NCBI GenBank assembly: GCA_027488845.1
Contig: JAIYBC010000049.1
Coordinates: 1 to 57,707 of the forward strand
Length of the DNA stretch: 57,707 bases
DNA from: Verrucomicrobiales bacterium
Lineage (GTDB): Bacteria; Verrucomicrobiota; Verrucomicrobiia; Limisphaerales; UBA9464
Direction: 5' to 3'
Shown: positions 33,875 to 43,473 of the stretch, piece after piece
Layout of the letters: each line of letters starts with the position of its first letter
Numbering within the stretch: the first letter of the stretch is position 1
Notes under the pieces: model-generated
The model's input: the letters and a program-made list of their open reading frames with translations, nothing else
The model's database searches: none
Told to the model about the DNA's origin: nothing
Translations under genes and position numbers: made by a program

Positions 33875-36568
33875 GTGAAAGCCCCCTTCCCCACCTCCGG
33901 ATCCGCCTTCGCACTGGCGTTCGCATTCGCGCTCCTTCCCGACGCCAAACCGCTCGCCGCGTCCCACGTCTGGATCGAGGCCGAGAACCCGACCCGGCAC
34001 TCCATGCACCGGCATCCCTGGTGGTACGACCAGGTCCACACCAACGTCTTCTCCGGCGGCGCCTTCCTCTCCAACTTCCACGCCACCGAGGACGGCACCG
34101 CCGAGTATGCCTTCCAGCTCCCCGCCGAAGGTCGACGCGACCTGTGGATCCGCGCCAACCCCGTTCAGTCGGTCCTGCGCGTCTCCGTGAACGGCGAACC
34201 GGAGCTCGACGTGGACTTCCGCCACGGTCTCGTCGGACAGGAGAACGTCGCCGCCGACGGCAAACCCGACCTGCGTTTCCTCGCGTGGGTGCGGATCCCG
34301 GCCATGGCCTTCCGCGCCGGCGACAACCGCGTCGCGTTCCGCATGGCCAGCGGCAACAACCACCACGGCATGCTCGACTGCTTCGTCCTCGCCGACGGCC
34401 CGTTCGATCCCGTCGAGGCCCTCGCGGCCAGGTCGCCCGCGGACGGCGGCGACGCAGGTTGGTTCCCGTTCGCCCCGGGCGAGGACGCCTTCCCGACCAA
34501 CAGCGTCATCGACCTCCGTCCGCTCAACGAACGGTACGCCGGCGAGCACGGCCGGATCGAGGTCTCCGGAGGCCAGTTCGTGAGGTCCGGCGACGGGCAA
34601 CCGGTGCGCTTCTGGGCGGTCAACGGCCCGCCATCCGAAGCCAAGGATCCCGCGGAGCTCCGGCGTCTCGCCCGGCTGCTCGCCAAGTACGGCGTGAACC
34701 TCGTGCGGGTGCACGGCCCCGTGTTCGACGACGCCGGCGAACCCGACCCGGCCCGCATCCGCCGCGTCCAGGAAGTCGTCGCCGCCATGAAGTCGGCCGG
34801 AATCTACAGCCATCTCTCGGTGTACTTCCCGCTGTGGCTCAAGCCGACGCCCGCGACCCGCTGGCTCAAGGGCTACGACGGCGGCAAGCACCCGTTCGCG
34901 GCGCTGCTGTTCAACGCCGACTTCCAGGCGCAGTACCGCCGTTGGGTCGAGGCGCTCCTTACCGCCCCGGCCTCCGGCGACGCGGCGCGCCTGCTCGACG
35001 ACCCCGCGGTCTTCGGCTTCGAGATCCAGAACGAGGACTCCTTCCTCTTCTGGACCTTCAACGAACAGAACCTGCCCGAGGCCCAGCTGAACCTCGTCGA
35101 ATCCCTCTTCGGCGGTTGGCTGACCCGGAAGTACGGCTCCTGCCAGGCCGCCCTCGACGCGTGGGCCGGTCCACGGCTCAAGCGCGATGCCCCGGAGTCG
35201 GGACGGATCGCGTTCCGCCCGCTGTGGTCCATCGCCAACGAACGGACCCGCCGCGACAAGGACACCGTGGCGTTCCTCGTCGAGACACAGACCGCCTTCT
35301 ACCGGGAAACCATCCAGTGGATCCGGGGACTCGGCTTCCGCAGCCTGGTCCACGCCTCCAACTGGACCACCGCCGACGCACAACGCCTCGGCCCGCTCGA
35401 GAAGCTCTGCTACACCGTCGGCGACTTCGTGGACCGCCACGGCTACTTCGGCAGCGCCGTCTCCGGTGAGGCCTCGGAATGGTCCCTGCGCGAGGGCCAC
35501 ACCTTCCGCAACCGCAGCGCCTACCGTTTCGACGGCGAGAAGCCCTCGTCGGGCCGCCTCTACGTGCACCCGGCGATGGATCCCTCCTACAACGGGCTTC
35601 CCTCGATGATCTCGGAGACGACCTGGAACCGCCCCAACCGGCATCGCACGGAGGCGTCGCTCTTCCTCGCCGCGTACGGGGCCCTCCAGGACTCCGACGC
35701 CCTCGTCCACTTCGCCCTCGACGGCGCCCGATGGTCGGTGAAGCCGGGATTCTGGATGCAGCCATGGACGTTGATGTCGCCTTCGCAGGTCGCCCAGTTC
35801 CCCGCGACCGCGCTGCTGTATCGCCAAGGACTTGTCCGTCCGGGCGAACTGCTGGCGGACGTCCGGCTCAACCGTCGCGAACTCCTGGATCTCCAAGGCA
35901 CGCCGCTGCCGCAGGACGCCGCCTTCGACGAACTGCGGCTGAAGGACGTCCCCGGCGGCCTTTCACCGGTCCAACCGGGCCAGGTGATCGACCCACTCGT
36001 CCACTTCGCCGGACGGACCGCGGTCACCTTCACCGACACCCCGCGCCAGACGTTGACCCGGGACCTGACGTCCCTGGTCGACCGGACCCGCCGTCGCGTC
36101 ACCGCCTCGACCGGGGAACTGGAACTGGACTACGGGAAGGGAGTGCTCCAGGTGCGTGCGCCGGCCGTGCAGGGCGCCGGCGGCAACCTCGGCTCGGAAC
36201 CGGTCATCGCCCTGCCGGACCTCGTCGTGCGCAGCCCGATGGAGGTCGGCCAGATCCTCGTGGTGAGCCTCGACGGCAAGCCGCTCGCTGTATCCGACCG
36301 CCTGTTGCTCCAGGTGATGAGCGAGGAGCGGCCCACCGGCTGGGCCGACGAGCCGGCCGAGGCCGGCAGCCGCCGGATCCGTTCGTTGGGACGCGATCCG
36401 TGGCGCGTGCGGGAGATCGCGGGCACGGTCGAATTCCGCCGCGCGGACGCCTCGAAGCTGCGGGTGCGCCGCCTCGACCACCAAGGGGTTCCGGTGGCCG
36501 ACCACGGCGACGCCCGACGCATCGGACTCGATCCGAAGACGCTCTACTACGAGGTGCGTCGCGAGTGA
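33875..36568 (+). CDS. Large secreted glycoside-hydrolase-like protein
   Basis: The 897-residue protein has a signal peptide and an N-terminal region opening HVWIEAENPT, like carbohydrate-binding modules. A central TIM-barrel region resembles clan A glycoside hydrolases (LLAKYGVNLVRVHGPVFDD). The sequence FGFEIQNEDS places a candidate acid/base Glu at 387 after Asn, and MISETTWN places a candidate nucleophile Glu at ~581. The rest is probably beta-sandwich. I cannot assign a GH family. The start GTG at 33875 gives the signal peptide; an in-frame ATG at 33713 would overlap the divergent gene. The neighbouring oxidoreductase suggests a sugar pathway. Confidence 0.78.
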   Translation: MKAPFPTSGSAFALAFAFALLPDAKPLAASHVWIEAENPTRHSMHRHPWWYDQVHTNVFSGGAFLSNFHATEDGTAEYAFQLPAEGRRDLWIRANPVQSVLRVSVNGEPELDVDFRHGLVGQENVAADGKPDLRFLAWVRIPAMAFRAGDNRVAFRMASGNNHHGMLDCFVLADGPFDPVEALAARSPADGGDAGWFPFAPGEDAFPTNSVIDLRPLNERYAGEHGRIEVSGGQFVRSGDGQPVRFWAVNGPPSEAKDPAELRRLARLLAKYGVNLVRVHGPVFDDAGEPDPARIRRVQEVVAAMKSAGIYSHLSVYFPLWLKPTPATRWLKGYDGGKHPFAALLFNADFQAQYRRWVEALLTAPASGDAARLLDDPAVFGFEIQNEDSFLFWTFNEQNLPEAQLNLVESLFGGWLTRKYGSCQAALDAWAGPRLKRDAPESGRIAFRPLWSIANERTRRDKDTVAFLVETQTAFYRETIQWIRGLGFRSLVHASNWTTADAQRLGPLEKLCYTVGDFVDRHGYFGSAVSGEASEWSLREGHTFRNRSAYRFDGEKPSSGRLYVHPAMDPSYNGLPSMISETTWNRPNRHRTEASLFLAAYGALQDSDALVHFALDGARWSVKPGFWMQPWTLMSPSQVAQFPATALLYRQGLVRPGELLADVRLNRRELLDLQGTPLPQDAAFDELRLKDVPGGLSPVQPGQVIDPLVHFAGRTAVTFTDTPRQTLTRDLTSLVDRTRRRVTASTGELELDYGKGVLQVRAPAVQGAGGNLGSEPVIALPDLVVRSPMEVGQILVVSLDGKPLAVSDRLLLQVMSEERPTGWADEPAEAGSRRIRSLGRDPWRVREIAGTVEFRRADASKLRVRRLDHQGVPVADHGDARRIGLDPKTLYYEVRRE

Positions 36569-36673
36569 TGCGCGGGCGGCTTGTTGTCCTTTGTTCGGGG
36601 TTCGTCGTCCAAGCCGGACACCGACATGGGACGCCGGTTTGCCCCCGTTTGCCTTCGCCTTCCTTCCGCCAGG

Positions 36674-37825
36674 TCAGATCACGTCGAGGAAGCGCTGCAG
36701 TTCGGCGTCGGTGTTGTAGAAGTGCGGCGAGAGCCGGATCAGCCACTGGCCGTCCGGCATCCGACGCCGCGAGGTGACGACCCCGGCTTCACCCAGCTTC
36801 CGGTGCAGCGCGGACATGTCGTCGCCGGGCCGGTGGAAGCTGGTGATGCCTCCGGCGTTCTCGGGCAGGACGTCCGCGCGCAGGACCTCGTAGCCCTTGG
36901 CCTGGATGGCCGGCGCCAGCCAGGCACGTTTGCGGGAAAGCTCCGACGCGATGGCTTCCACGCCGATCTCCTGCACCAGCTTCAGCGCGGCCTCGAGCCC
37001 GAGCAGCCCGAGGAAGTTGTGGGTGCCCGCCTCGTAGCGGCGTCCGCCTTCCTGGAACTGCATGTCGTCCTGGGTCAGGAAGTCCGGGCACTTCACGTTG
37101 TGCCATCCATGGACCACCGGACGGATGTGCGGCTGGACTTCCTTCCGCACGTAGAGGATGCCCGCCGCGCAGGGGCCGAGCAGCCACTTGTGCGAATCGG
37201 CCGCGAGGATGTCCACGTGCGTCGCCGGCGTCGGGAAGGCTCCGAGCGTCTGGATCGCGTCGAGGCAGAACAGGACGCCACGGCTCCGGAGCATCTTCCC
37301 GATGGCGTCGATGTTCACCCGGAAGCCGGTCAGGTAGTGCGCGCTGGCGATCGACACCAGACGGGTGTCCTCGTCGATCTGCCCCTGCACGTCCACCACC
37401 CGGATCCGGCCCAGCTCGCGGATGTTCATGAACCGGACTTCGACCCCGCGGTCGGCCAGCGCCATCCACGGATAGACGTTGGAAGGATAGCAGTCGTGGT
37501 AGACGAGGACGTTCTGGCCCCGTTTCACATGCAGGCCGGCAGCGACCTGGCTCAAGGCCAGCGAGGTCGGGCCGACCAGCGAGATCTCGTCCGCCTGGGC
37601 TCCGATGAGGCTGGCGGCCGACTGCCGGATCCGATGCACGGTTCCTGCGGGAATCGCCGCCTCCTGGTCCGCCATGGCACAGGCGGCGGAATACCCGTTC
37701 ACCGCGTCGCTCACCCGTCGGGGAAGCGGACACACCCCCGCATGGGCGAGGTACACGGAGTCCTGGACCACCGGGAACTCCCGACGGCGCAGGGCTTCGT
37801 CGGAATGCAGTTCGGAAATCGTCAC
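36674..37825 (-). CDS. Class V PLP-dependent aminotransferase-like enzyme
   Basis: The 383-residue protein has the class V fold: VYLAHAGVCPLPRRV at the N-terminus, SLVGPTSLALSQVAAGL, FCLDAIQTLGAFP with the cofactor-binding Asp, and ADSHKWLLGPCAAGI with the Lys that binds pyridoxal phosphate. The C-terminal domain ends WLIRLSPHFYNTDAELQRFLDV. It belongs near the selenocysteine lyase, kynureninase and isopenicillin-N-epimerase-like group; the substrate is unknown. The GTG at 37825 is chosen because upstream residues are low-complexity. Confidence 0.88.
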   Translation of the reverse strand: MTISELHSDEALRRREFPVVQDSVYLAHAGVCPLPRRVSDAVNGYSAACAMADQEAAIPAGTVHRIRQSAASLIGAQADEISLVGPTSLALSQVAAGLHVKRGQNVLVYHDCYPSNVYPWMALADRGVEVRFMNIRELGRIRVVDVQGQIDEDTRLVSIASAHYLTGFRVNIDAIGKMLRSRGVLFCLDAIQTLGAFPTPATHVDILAADSHKWLLGPCAAGILYVRKEVQPHIRPVVHGWHNVKCPDFLTQDDMQFQEGGRRYEAGTHNFLGLLGLEAALKLVQEIGVEAIASELSRKRAWLAPAIQAKGYEVLRADVLPENAGGITSFHRPGDDMSALHRKLGEAGVVTSRRRMPDGQWLIRLSPHFYNTDAELQRFLDVI

Positions 37826-37903
37826 GGCCCGGACGCTATCCGACGTCCCTCCACGAAGGCCAGCCACACCGGGAAGTGCCGGAAGCGCCCCTAGGCAGCC
37901 GCT

Positions 37904-37934
37904 GGCAACTGGCAACTGGCAACTGGCAACTGGC
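37904..37934 (+). repeat. Heptamer tandem repeat GGCAACT x4.4
   Basis: Four perfect GGCAACT units plus GGC lie 8 bases from the stop codon of the terC-like gene and upstream of the aminotransferase start. The perfect tandem copies suggest recent expansion and possible length variation between strains. Confidence 0.85.
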
Positions 37935-37942
37935 GCAGGGCG

Positions 37943-38683
<741 letters not shown>

Positions 38684-38867
38684 CGGGCGGGGAACCTATG
38701 CTCTGCCGGCCAAATCGCGAGCGAAACCGGCCGACGACGAAACTTGCCGTTGCCCGCCGGAAGCGCGGGCCGGTATCTTCCGCACGTTCCCGCAACCGTT
38801 TCGAACAATGCCCCGTTGAATGACCGATCCTGTTGACGCGTCATCCCGCGGTCACACCAACCCCACC

Positions 38868-40205
38868 ATGAGCGAGATCCTCAACTCCGGCGCCTCCATC
38901 CTCACGCGCCGCCACTTCCTCTCCACCTCGGGCTCCGCCGTCGGCGGCGCGCTGCTCGCCGGCTCGGCGATCTCCCAGTTCGTCCATGCCGCGGCCAGCG
39001 ACGAGATCAAGATCGCGCTCGTCGGTTGCGGCGGCCGTGGTTCCGGCGCCGCCAACCAGGCCCTCAACGTCCCGGGCAACAAGCTCGTCGCCGTCGCCGA
39101 CGCCTTCCAGGACCGCCTCACCGGCTCCCTCGAGAACCTCAAGAAGGAACACGGCGCCAAGGTCGACGTCCCGGCCGACCGCCAGTTCGTCGGGCTCGAC
39201 GGCTACAAGAAGGCCATCGCCCTCGCCGATGTCGTCATCCTCGCAACCCCTCCCGGCTTCCGTCCCCAGCACTTCGAGGAGGCCGTCCGCCAGGGCAAGC
39301 ACGTGTTCATGGAGAAGCCGGTCGCCGTCGACGGCCCAGGCGTCCGCCGCGTGCTCGCCGCCGCCGAGGAGGCCAAGAAGAAGAACCTCAAGGTCGGTGT
39401 CGGCCTCCAGCGCCACCACCAGCCCGGCTACATCGAGACCCTCCGTCGCCTCCATGGCGGCGCCATCGGCGACATCTACCTCGTCCGCGCCTACTGGAAC
39501 GACGGCGGCGTCTGGGTGAACCCCCGCAAGGAAGGCCAGACCGAACTCGAGTACCAGATGCGCAACTGGTACTACTTCAACTGGCTCTGCGGCGACCACA
39601 TCACCGAGCAGCACATCCACAACCTCGACGTCGCCAACTGGGTCAAGAACGCCTACCCCGTGAAGGCCCACGGCATGGGCGGACGCCAGGTCCGCACCCA
39701 GAAGGAGTACGGCGAGATCTTCGACCACCACGCGGTCGAGTACACCTACGCCGACGGCACCACGCTGCTCAGCCAGTGCCGCCACATCCGCGGCGCCGAC
39801 AGCAACGTCTCCGAGCAGTGCGTCGGCTCGAAGGGCTTCTGCGACATCAGCGGCCACAACATCCGCTTCGTCGGCGGCGGCAGCTGGCGGTACCGTTCCG
39901 AGAAGCCGGTCGATCCGTACCAGCAGGAGCACGACGACCTCTTCGCGGCCATCCGCAAGAACACCGAGTACAACGAGGCGTTCAACGGCGCGAAGTCGTC
40001 CCTCACCTCGGTCATGGGCCGGATGTCCACCTACACCGGCAAGACCATCACCTGGGAGCAGGCCCTGAACTCCAAGATCCAGCTCGCGCCGGACGACTTC
40101 GAGAACCTCACCTGGAACTCCGCCTGCAAGTCCCTGCCCAACGCCGAGGGCTTCTACCCCGTCGCCGTCCCGGGCAACGCCGAGTGGTTCAAGAAGGTCG
40201 TCTGA
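38868..40205 (+). CDS. Tat-exported Gfo/Idh/MocA-family oxidoreductase
   Basis: The 445-residue protein has a twin-arginine signal (LTRRHFLSTSGSAVGGALLAG), a Rossmann motif (IKIALVGCGGRGSGAANQA) and the MEKPVAV motif. The catalytic-domain region contains CGDHITEQHIHNLDVANW, with paired His residues. Tat export implies folding with NAD(P) bound before transport. Such proteins are abundant in Planctomycetes and Verrucomicrobia and probably act on carbohydrates in the periplasm. I chose the ATG at 38868, which places the twin arginines 29-30 residues in. A strong terminator follows. Confidence 0.94.
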   Translation: MSEILNSGASILTRRHFLSTSGSAVGGALLAGSAISQFVHAAASDEIKIALVGCGGRGSGAANQALNVPGNKLVAVADAFQDRLTGSLENLKKEHGAKVDVPADRQFVGLDGYKKAIALADVVILATPPGFRPQHFEEAVRQGKHVFMEKPVAVDGPGVRRVLAAAEEAKKKNLKVGVGLQRHHQPGYIETLRRLHGGAIGDIYLVRAYWNDGGVWVNPRKEGQTELEYQMRNWYYFNWLCGDHITEQHIHNLDVANWVKNAYPVKAHGMGGRQVRTQKEYGEIFDHHAVEYTYADGTTLLSQCRHIRGADSNVSEQCVGSKGFCDISGHNIRFVGGGSWRYRSEKPVDPYQQEHDDLFAAIRKNTEYNEAFNGAKSSLTSVMGRMSTYTGKTITWEQALNSKIQLAPDDFENLTWNSACKSLPNAEGFYPVAVPGNAEWFKKVV

Positions 40206-40241
40206 TCCGCTCCCTTTCCGGACACTCACGTCCCCTCCGCA

Positions 40242-40277
40242 GGCCCGCGCCGCCCACACGGCGCGGGCCGTTTCTTT
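40242..40277 (+). terminator. Rho-independent terminator
   Basis: GGCCCGCGCCG (40242-40252) pairs perfectly with CGGCGCGGGCC (40259-40269) around a 6-base loop, followed by GTTTCTTT. It lies 36 bases after the stop of the Tat-exported oxidoreductase. Confidence 0.9.
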
Positions 40278-40340
40278 GCCGGATACCCCGACCCAGCCGG
40301 GTCCCTTCGATGGCAGGGGGATGGAAATCACGTTGAGGAT

Positions 40341-40368
40341 GGGTTTCAGGCGTCAGGCGTCAGGCGTC
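40341..40368 (-). repeat. Heptamer array, GACGCCT x3 plus GAAACCC
   Basis: Read on the minus strand the units are GACGCCT three times and then GAAACCC. The GACGCCT and GAAACCC units are identical to units of the array at 21716-21743 on the plus strand. It lies in the gap before the sigma-factor gene. Confidence 0.8.
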
Positions 40369-40429
40369 CGAAATCGTTTTTCGCAGACAAATTCCCGGCC
40401 GACGCGCGTCCTCTCCACGGAAAGCACGC

Positions 40430-40939
40430 ATGAGCGCACCGGACGCATTGGAACGGCTGTACGACACCCACGCGGGTGCGCTGTTCGCGTTCGCCCTGAA
40501 CCTGACGCGGTCCGAGCCCGACGCCCGGGACCTGCTGCAGGACCTCTTCCACCGCCTCGCCGACCGCCCGATGCCGTCCGAGGTCCGGGATCCGCGTGGC
40601 TGGCTGCTCCGTTCCCTGCACCACCTTTCCGTGGACCGCGTCCGCCGCCGCGACAGCCGCTCCCGCGCCGCCGATCGGCTGGCCGCCGAGTCGCTCGAGC
40701 TCTTCGCGCCGGTCGCCGACCCGGACGAGGCCGCCTTCCGCCACGAGCTGGCCGCCGCCCTCGGCGAGCTGCCCGAGGAACAGCGCTCGGTGGTGCATCT
40801 CAAGCTCTGGGAAGGCCGCACCTTCGAGCAGATCGCCGACCTGCTCGACATTCCAGCCAACACCGCCGCCAGCCGCCACCGCTACGCGCTCGAGAAGCTG
40901 CGCGACCGGCTTCGCCCCCTCTACGACGAGATCCGCTGA
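40430..40939 (+). CDS. ECF-type RNA polymerase sigma factor
   Basis: The 169-residue protein has a sigma region 2 (LERLYDTHAGALFAFALNLTRSEPDARDLLQDLFHRLA) and a region 4 helix-turn-helix (ELPEEQRSVVHLKLWEGRTFEQIADLLDIPANTAASRHRYALEKL). Region 3 is absent, as in ECF factors. It would direct RNA polymerase to a small set of promoters. It is followed at short spacing by a one-pass membrane protein and a large membrane protein, suggesting control by a membrane partner. Confidence 0.94.
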   Translation: MSAPDALERLYDTHAGALFAFALNLTRSEPDARDLLQDLFHRLADRPMPSEVRDPRGWLLRSLHHLSVDRVRRRDSRSRAADRLAAESLELFAPVADPDEAAFRHELAAALGELPEEQRSVVHLKLWEGRTFEQIADLLDIPANTAASRHRYALEKLRDRLRPLYDEIR

Positions 40940-40961
40940 ATCCCTCCAGGAAAGGAATCCC

Positions 40962-41432
40962 ATGGACACCCGCAACATCCCTTCCGACCCCGGCCAACCC
41001 GACGACCTGGAAGCCCACATCGCCCGCACCGTCTTCCTTCCGCCGCCGACCGACCTCCGGGCCGCCTGTCTCTCCCGCTCCTCCCGCATTCCGGCCAACC
41101 CCGACTCGTCGCCGCTGTGGCGACGTCTGTGGGACGCCTTCATCACTCCCCATCCGGTCCTGGCGACTTCCATGGCCGCGGCCTGGATCACCATCTTCGG
41201 GCTGTGGTTCTCGACGCCGGAAGTCGGACGCGGCGAGTCCCTCCGCCACGCCCGCGTCCCGGAGGAGTACAGCCGCACCCTGGCCGCCCAACGCGCGGAA
41301 CTGCTCGCCTCGCTCCGCGCCGTCGACGAGGACTCCTCGCCAGCCGTCCGTGACCGTGCTCCCCGGCGGGTGCCGCCTTCCGCGACGCCCGCGCCCCGCA
41401 GCTCCCTTTCCCACACCAACCGGATGGCCTGA
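40962..41432 (+). CDS. One-pass membrane protein, possible anti-sigma partner
   Basis: The 156-residue protein begins 22 bases after the sigma-factor stop, behind a good ribosome site (AGGAAAGGA). It has a cytoplasmic N-terminal ~60 residues, one membrane segment around 65-84 (HPVLATSMAAAWITIFGLWF) and a Pro/Arg/Ser-rich outer tail. No zinc-finger anti-sigma motif (HxxxCxxC) is visible. The layout and location fit an anti-sigma factor or co-regulator, but the sequence itself does not prove it. Confidence 0.7.
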   Translation: MDTRNIPSDPGQPDDLEAHIARTVFLPPPTDLRAACLSRSSRIPANPDSSPLWRRLWDAFITPHPVLATSMAAAWITIFGLWFSTPEVGRGESLRHARVPEEYSRTLAAQRAELLASLRAVDEDSSPAVRDRAPRRVPPSATPAPRSSLSHTNRMA

Positions 41433-41483
41433 GTCCCGCATCCGCCTCCTTCGCTTCGTTCCAACACCCTGCCAACCGCTTCC

Positions 41484-43337
41484 ATGAACCTCCTGACCCG
41501 CCTCCACATCCTGCCTCCTCCGGACCGGCGCTTCGGCTTCTGGAGAACCGTCCTCCTCTACCTCCTCGCCGTGATCGTGATGCTGGTGCTCAGCAACACC
41601 GCCCTCTCCGGCATGATCGGCGGCGACCTGCTGCGCAATGTCGTCAGCCTCCTCCTCGCCCTGCCGAGCCTGCTGGTGCCGTTGCTCTGGAACCGCTCCG
41701 CGGTGAAGGCCGGCGCGCCGGGCTTCCTCGCCGTCTGGGCTTCCCGCATCCGCGCCATCGCCTCCGTCGCCTTCGTGTTCGGCACCGCGCTCGCGCTGAT
41801 CCTGGCGGTCGAGAACCGCCGGGCCGCCAGCGCCTGGAAGGCCCTCGAGTCGGACCTGAAGTCCCGCGGTGAACCGCTCCGCTTCACCGATCTGGCCGGT
41901 CCTCCGATCCCGCCGGAACAGAACTTCGCCGAACACCCGCTCATGGCCGGCATCCTGTCCTACACCGAGACCAACGACGCCCGCGGTCTCCCGACGTTCC
42001 GCTGGACGTGGACGGGGCAGAAGAAGCAGCGGGAACTCAGCGACGCCCTGCGCTTTCCCGAGATCCCCACCCCGGAGACGAAGGAAGGGAAGAAACTCCG
42101 CCGCACCGGCCCCGACCTCGTCGCGCTGTCCGAGGTGCTGAAGACCGGCACCAACATGTACCGGACGTCGGTCACCGACCCGGTCACCGGCGACTCCAGC
42201 TTGACCAACAAGCTGTTCAACCTCCCGATTCCACCGCCGGACATGGCCCCCGCCCAGGCCGTGCTCTTCGTGCTCGAAGCCAAGCGGCCGCTGTTCGACC
42301 AGATCGCCGAGGCCGCCCGTCGACCCGGCAGCCGCTTCGACATCCGCTATGACGACGGCCCCAACGCCCTCCTGCCCCACCTGGCCTTGCACAAGGCCAT
42401 GGCCGTGCAGCTCCGCACCCGGATCGCCGCCCGCATCGGAACCGGCGATGCGAAGGGAGCCATGGAGGACATCGACACCATCCTCCGACTCGCCGAGAAG
42501 CTGGACGGTGATCCGACCATGATCAGCTACCTTGTCCGGGTGGCCGTTCAGACCATCGCGGTCTCGGGCTTCTGGGAAGGCGCCACCGCACACGCCTGGT
42601 CCGACGCGCAGCTCGCCGAGTTCCAGCGCCGGTTCGACGGGATCCGCCAGCGGGATCCGCTGGTCCGGGCCTTCCGGGGGGAACGCCTGTTCGGGAAGAC
42701 CGCCTTCGAGATGCTTCGGGAAGGCCGTCTCGACTACGGCATGCTGGCTGGCAATGACGGGGAAAGCGACCCGCGGGTCGGCATGGTCCGGCTGTTTCCG
42801 AGCAGTTGGCTGCTCCAGAACCAGATCCATCACACCCGGCTGCTCGACGGCGTGACCTCGATCCTGCTCAAGGCCGATCCGGAACGCTGCGTGGCCTCCG
42901 CGGAGGTCGGCCGGGGAATGAACGACCTCGAGGACGCCTTCTTCGTCGGCAAGGGCAAGGGCTTCATGCCCTACCGGATCCTGGCCGACATGTTGACGCC
43001 GGCCCTCGCCAGGACCCACGTGAAGGCGGACCGGATGCTGACCGTGACCCGACTCGCCTCGGCGGCGGCGGCCTTGGAGCGTCATCGGCTCGCGACGGGT
43101 TCCTACCCGAAGGCGCTCGCCGAACTCGCCCCCCGTTTCGCGGCGACCGTCCCGACCGACCCGATGACCGGCCAACCGTTCGGCTACCGATTGGAAGGCG
43201 ATGGGACCTTCACCCTGTACGGCATGGGTCCAAACAAGAAGGACGACAACGGGGTCTTTGAGGCCAAGAGCGGCGGCGGCGACCTGGACTGGGTCTGGCC
43301 GCCGGCCCGTCTGACCGAGGAACGACGCCTCTTCTGA
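41484..43337 (+). CDS. Large membrane protein with pseudopilin-like C-terminal domain
   Basis: The 617-residue protein has three N-terminal membrane segments (about 22-38, 51-68 and 88-108) and a large soluble region. Its C-terminal ~90 residues resemble the end of GspG-type pseudopilins: LERHRLATGSYPKALAELAP, then VPTDPMTGQPFGYRLEGDGT, LYGMGPNKKDDNG and a final DLDWVWPP. This module is found on many planctomycete and verrucomicrobial membrane proteins. The function is unknown. It is third in the operon with the sigma factor, 51 bases after the one-pass protein gene. Confidence 0.8.
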   Translation: MNLLTRLHILPPPDRRFGFWRTVLLYLLAVIVMLVLSNTALSGMIGGDLLRNVVSLLLALPSLLVPLLWNRSAVKAGAPGFLAVWASRIRAIASVAFVFGTALALILAVENRRAASAWKALESDLKSRGEPLRFTDLAGPPIPPEQNFAEHPLMAGILSYTETNDARGLPTFRWTWTGQKKQRELSDALRFPEIPTPETKEGKKLRRTGPDLVALSEVLKTGTNMYRTSVTDPVTGDSSLTNKLFNLPIPPPDMAPAQAVLFVLEAKRPLFDQIAEAARRPGSRFDIRYDDGPNALLPHLALHKAMAVQLRTRIAARIGTGDAKGAMEDIDTILRLAEKLDGDPTMISYLVRVAVQTIAVSGFWEGATAHAWSDAQLAEFQRRFDGIRQRDPLVRAFRGERLFGKTAFEMLREGRLDYGMLAGNDGESDPRVGMVRLFPSSWLLQNQIHHTRLLDGVTSILLKADPERCVASAEVGRGMNDLEDAFFVGKGKGFMPYRILADMLTPALARTHVKADRMLTVTRLASAAAALERHRLATGSYPKALAELAPRFAATVPTDPMTGQPFGYRLEGDGTFTLYGMGPNKKDDNGVFEAKSGGGDLDWVWPPARLTEERRLF

Positions 43338-43382
43338 TCTCCGGTCAGCCGGCCCCAGGCCGGGTTGACGAAGGGAACGGAA

Positions 43383-43435
43383 CGCCGGGACGCGAAGGCA
43401 GGGGAGACGTTCCCTCTTCGCGTCTTGGCGCTTTT
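43383..43435. terminator. Long hairpin between convergent genes
   Basis: CGCCGGGACGCGAAG (43383-43397) pairs with CTTCGCGTCTTGGCG (43416-43430), a 15-base stem with two G-T pairs and an 18-base loop, followed by CTTTTG. It can serve both convergent genes. The stem text is of a kind often repeated between genes in this phylum. Confidence 0.65.
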
Positions 43436-43473
43436 GCAGGAGGTCCCGTCCGCTGGAAACGGAGGAATCCGGT

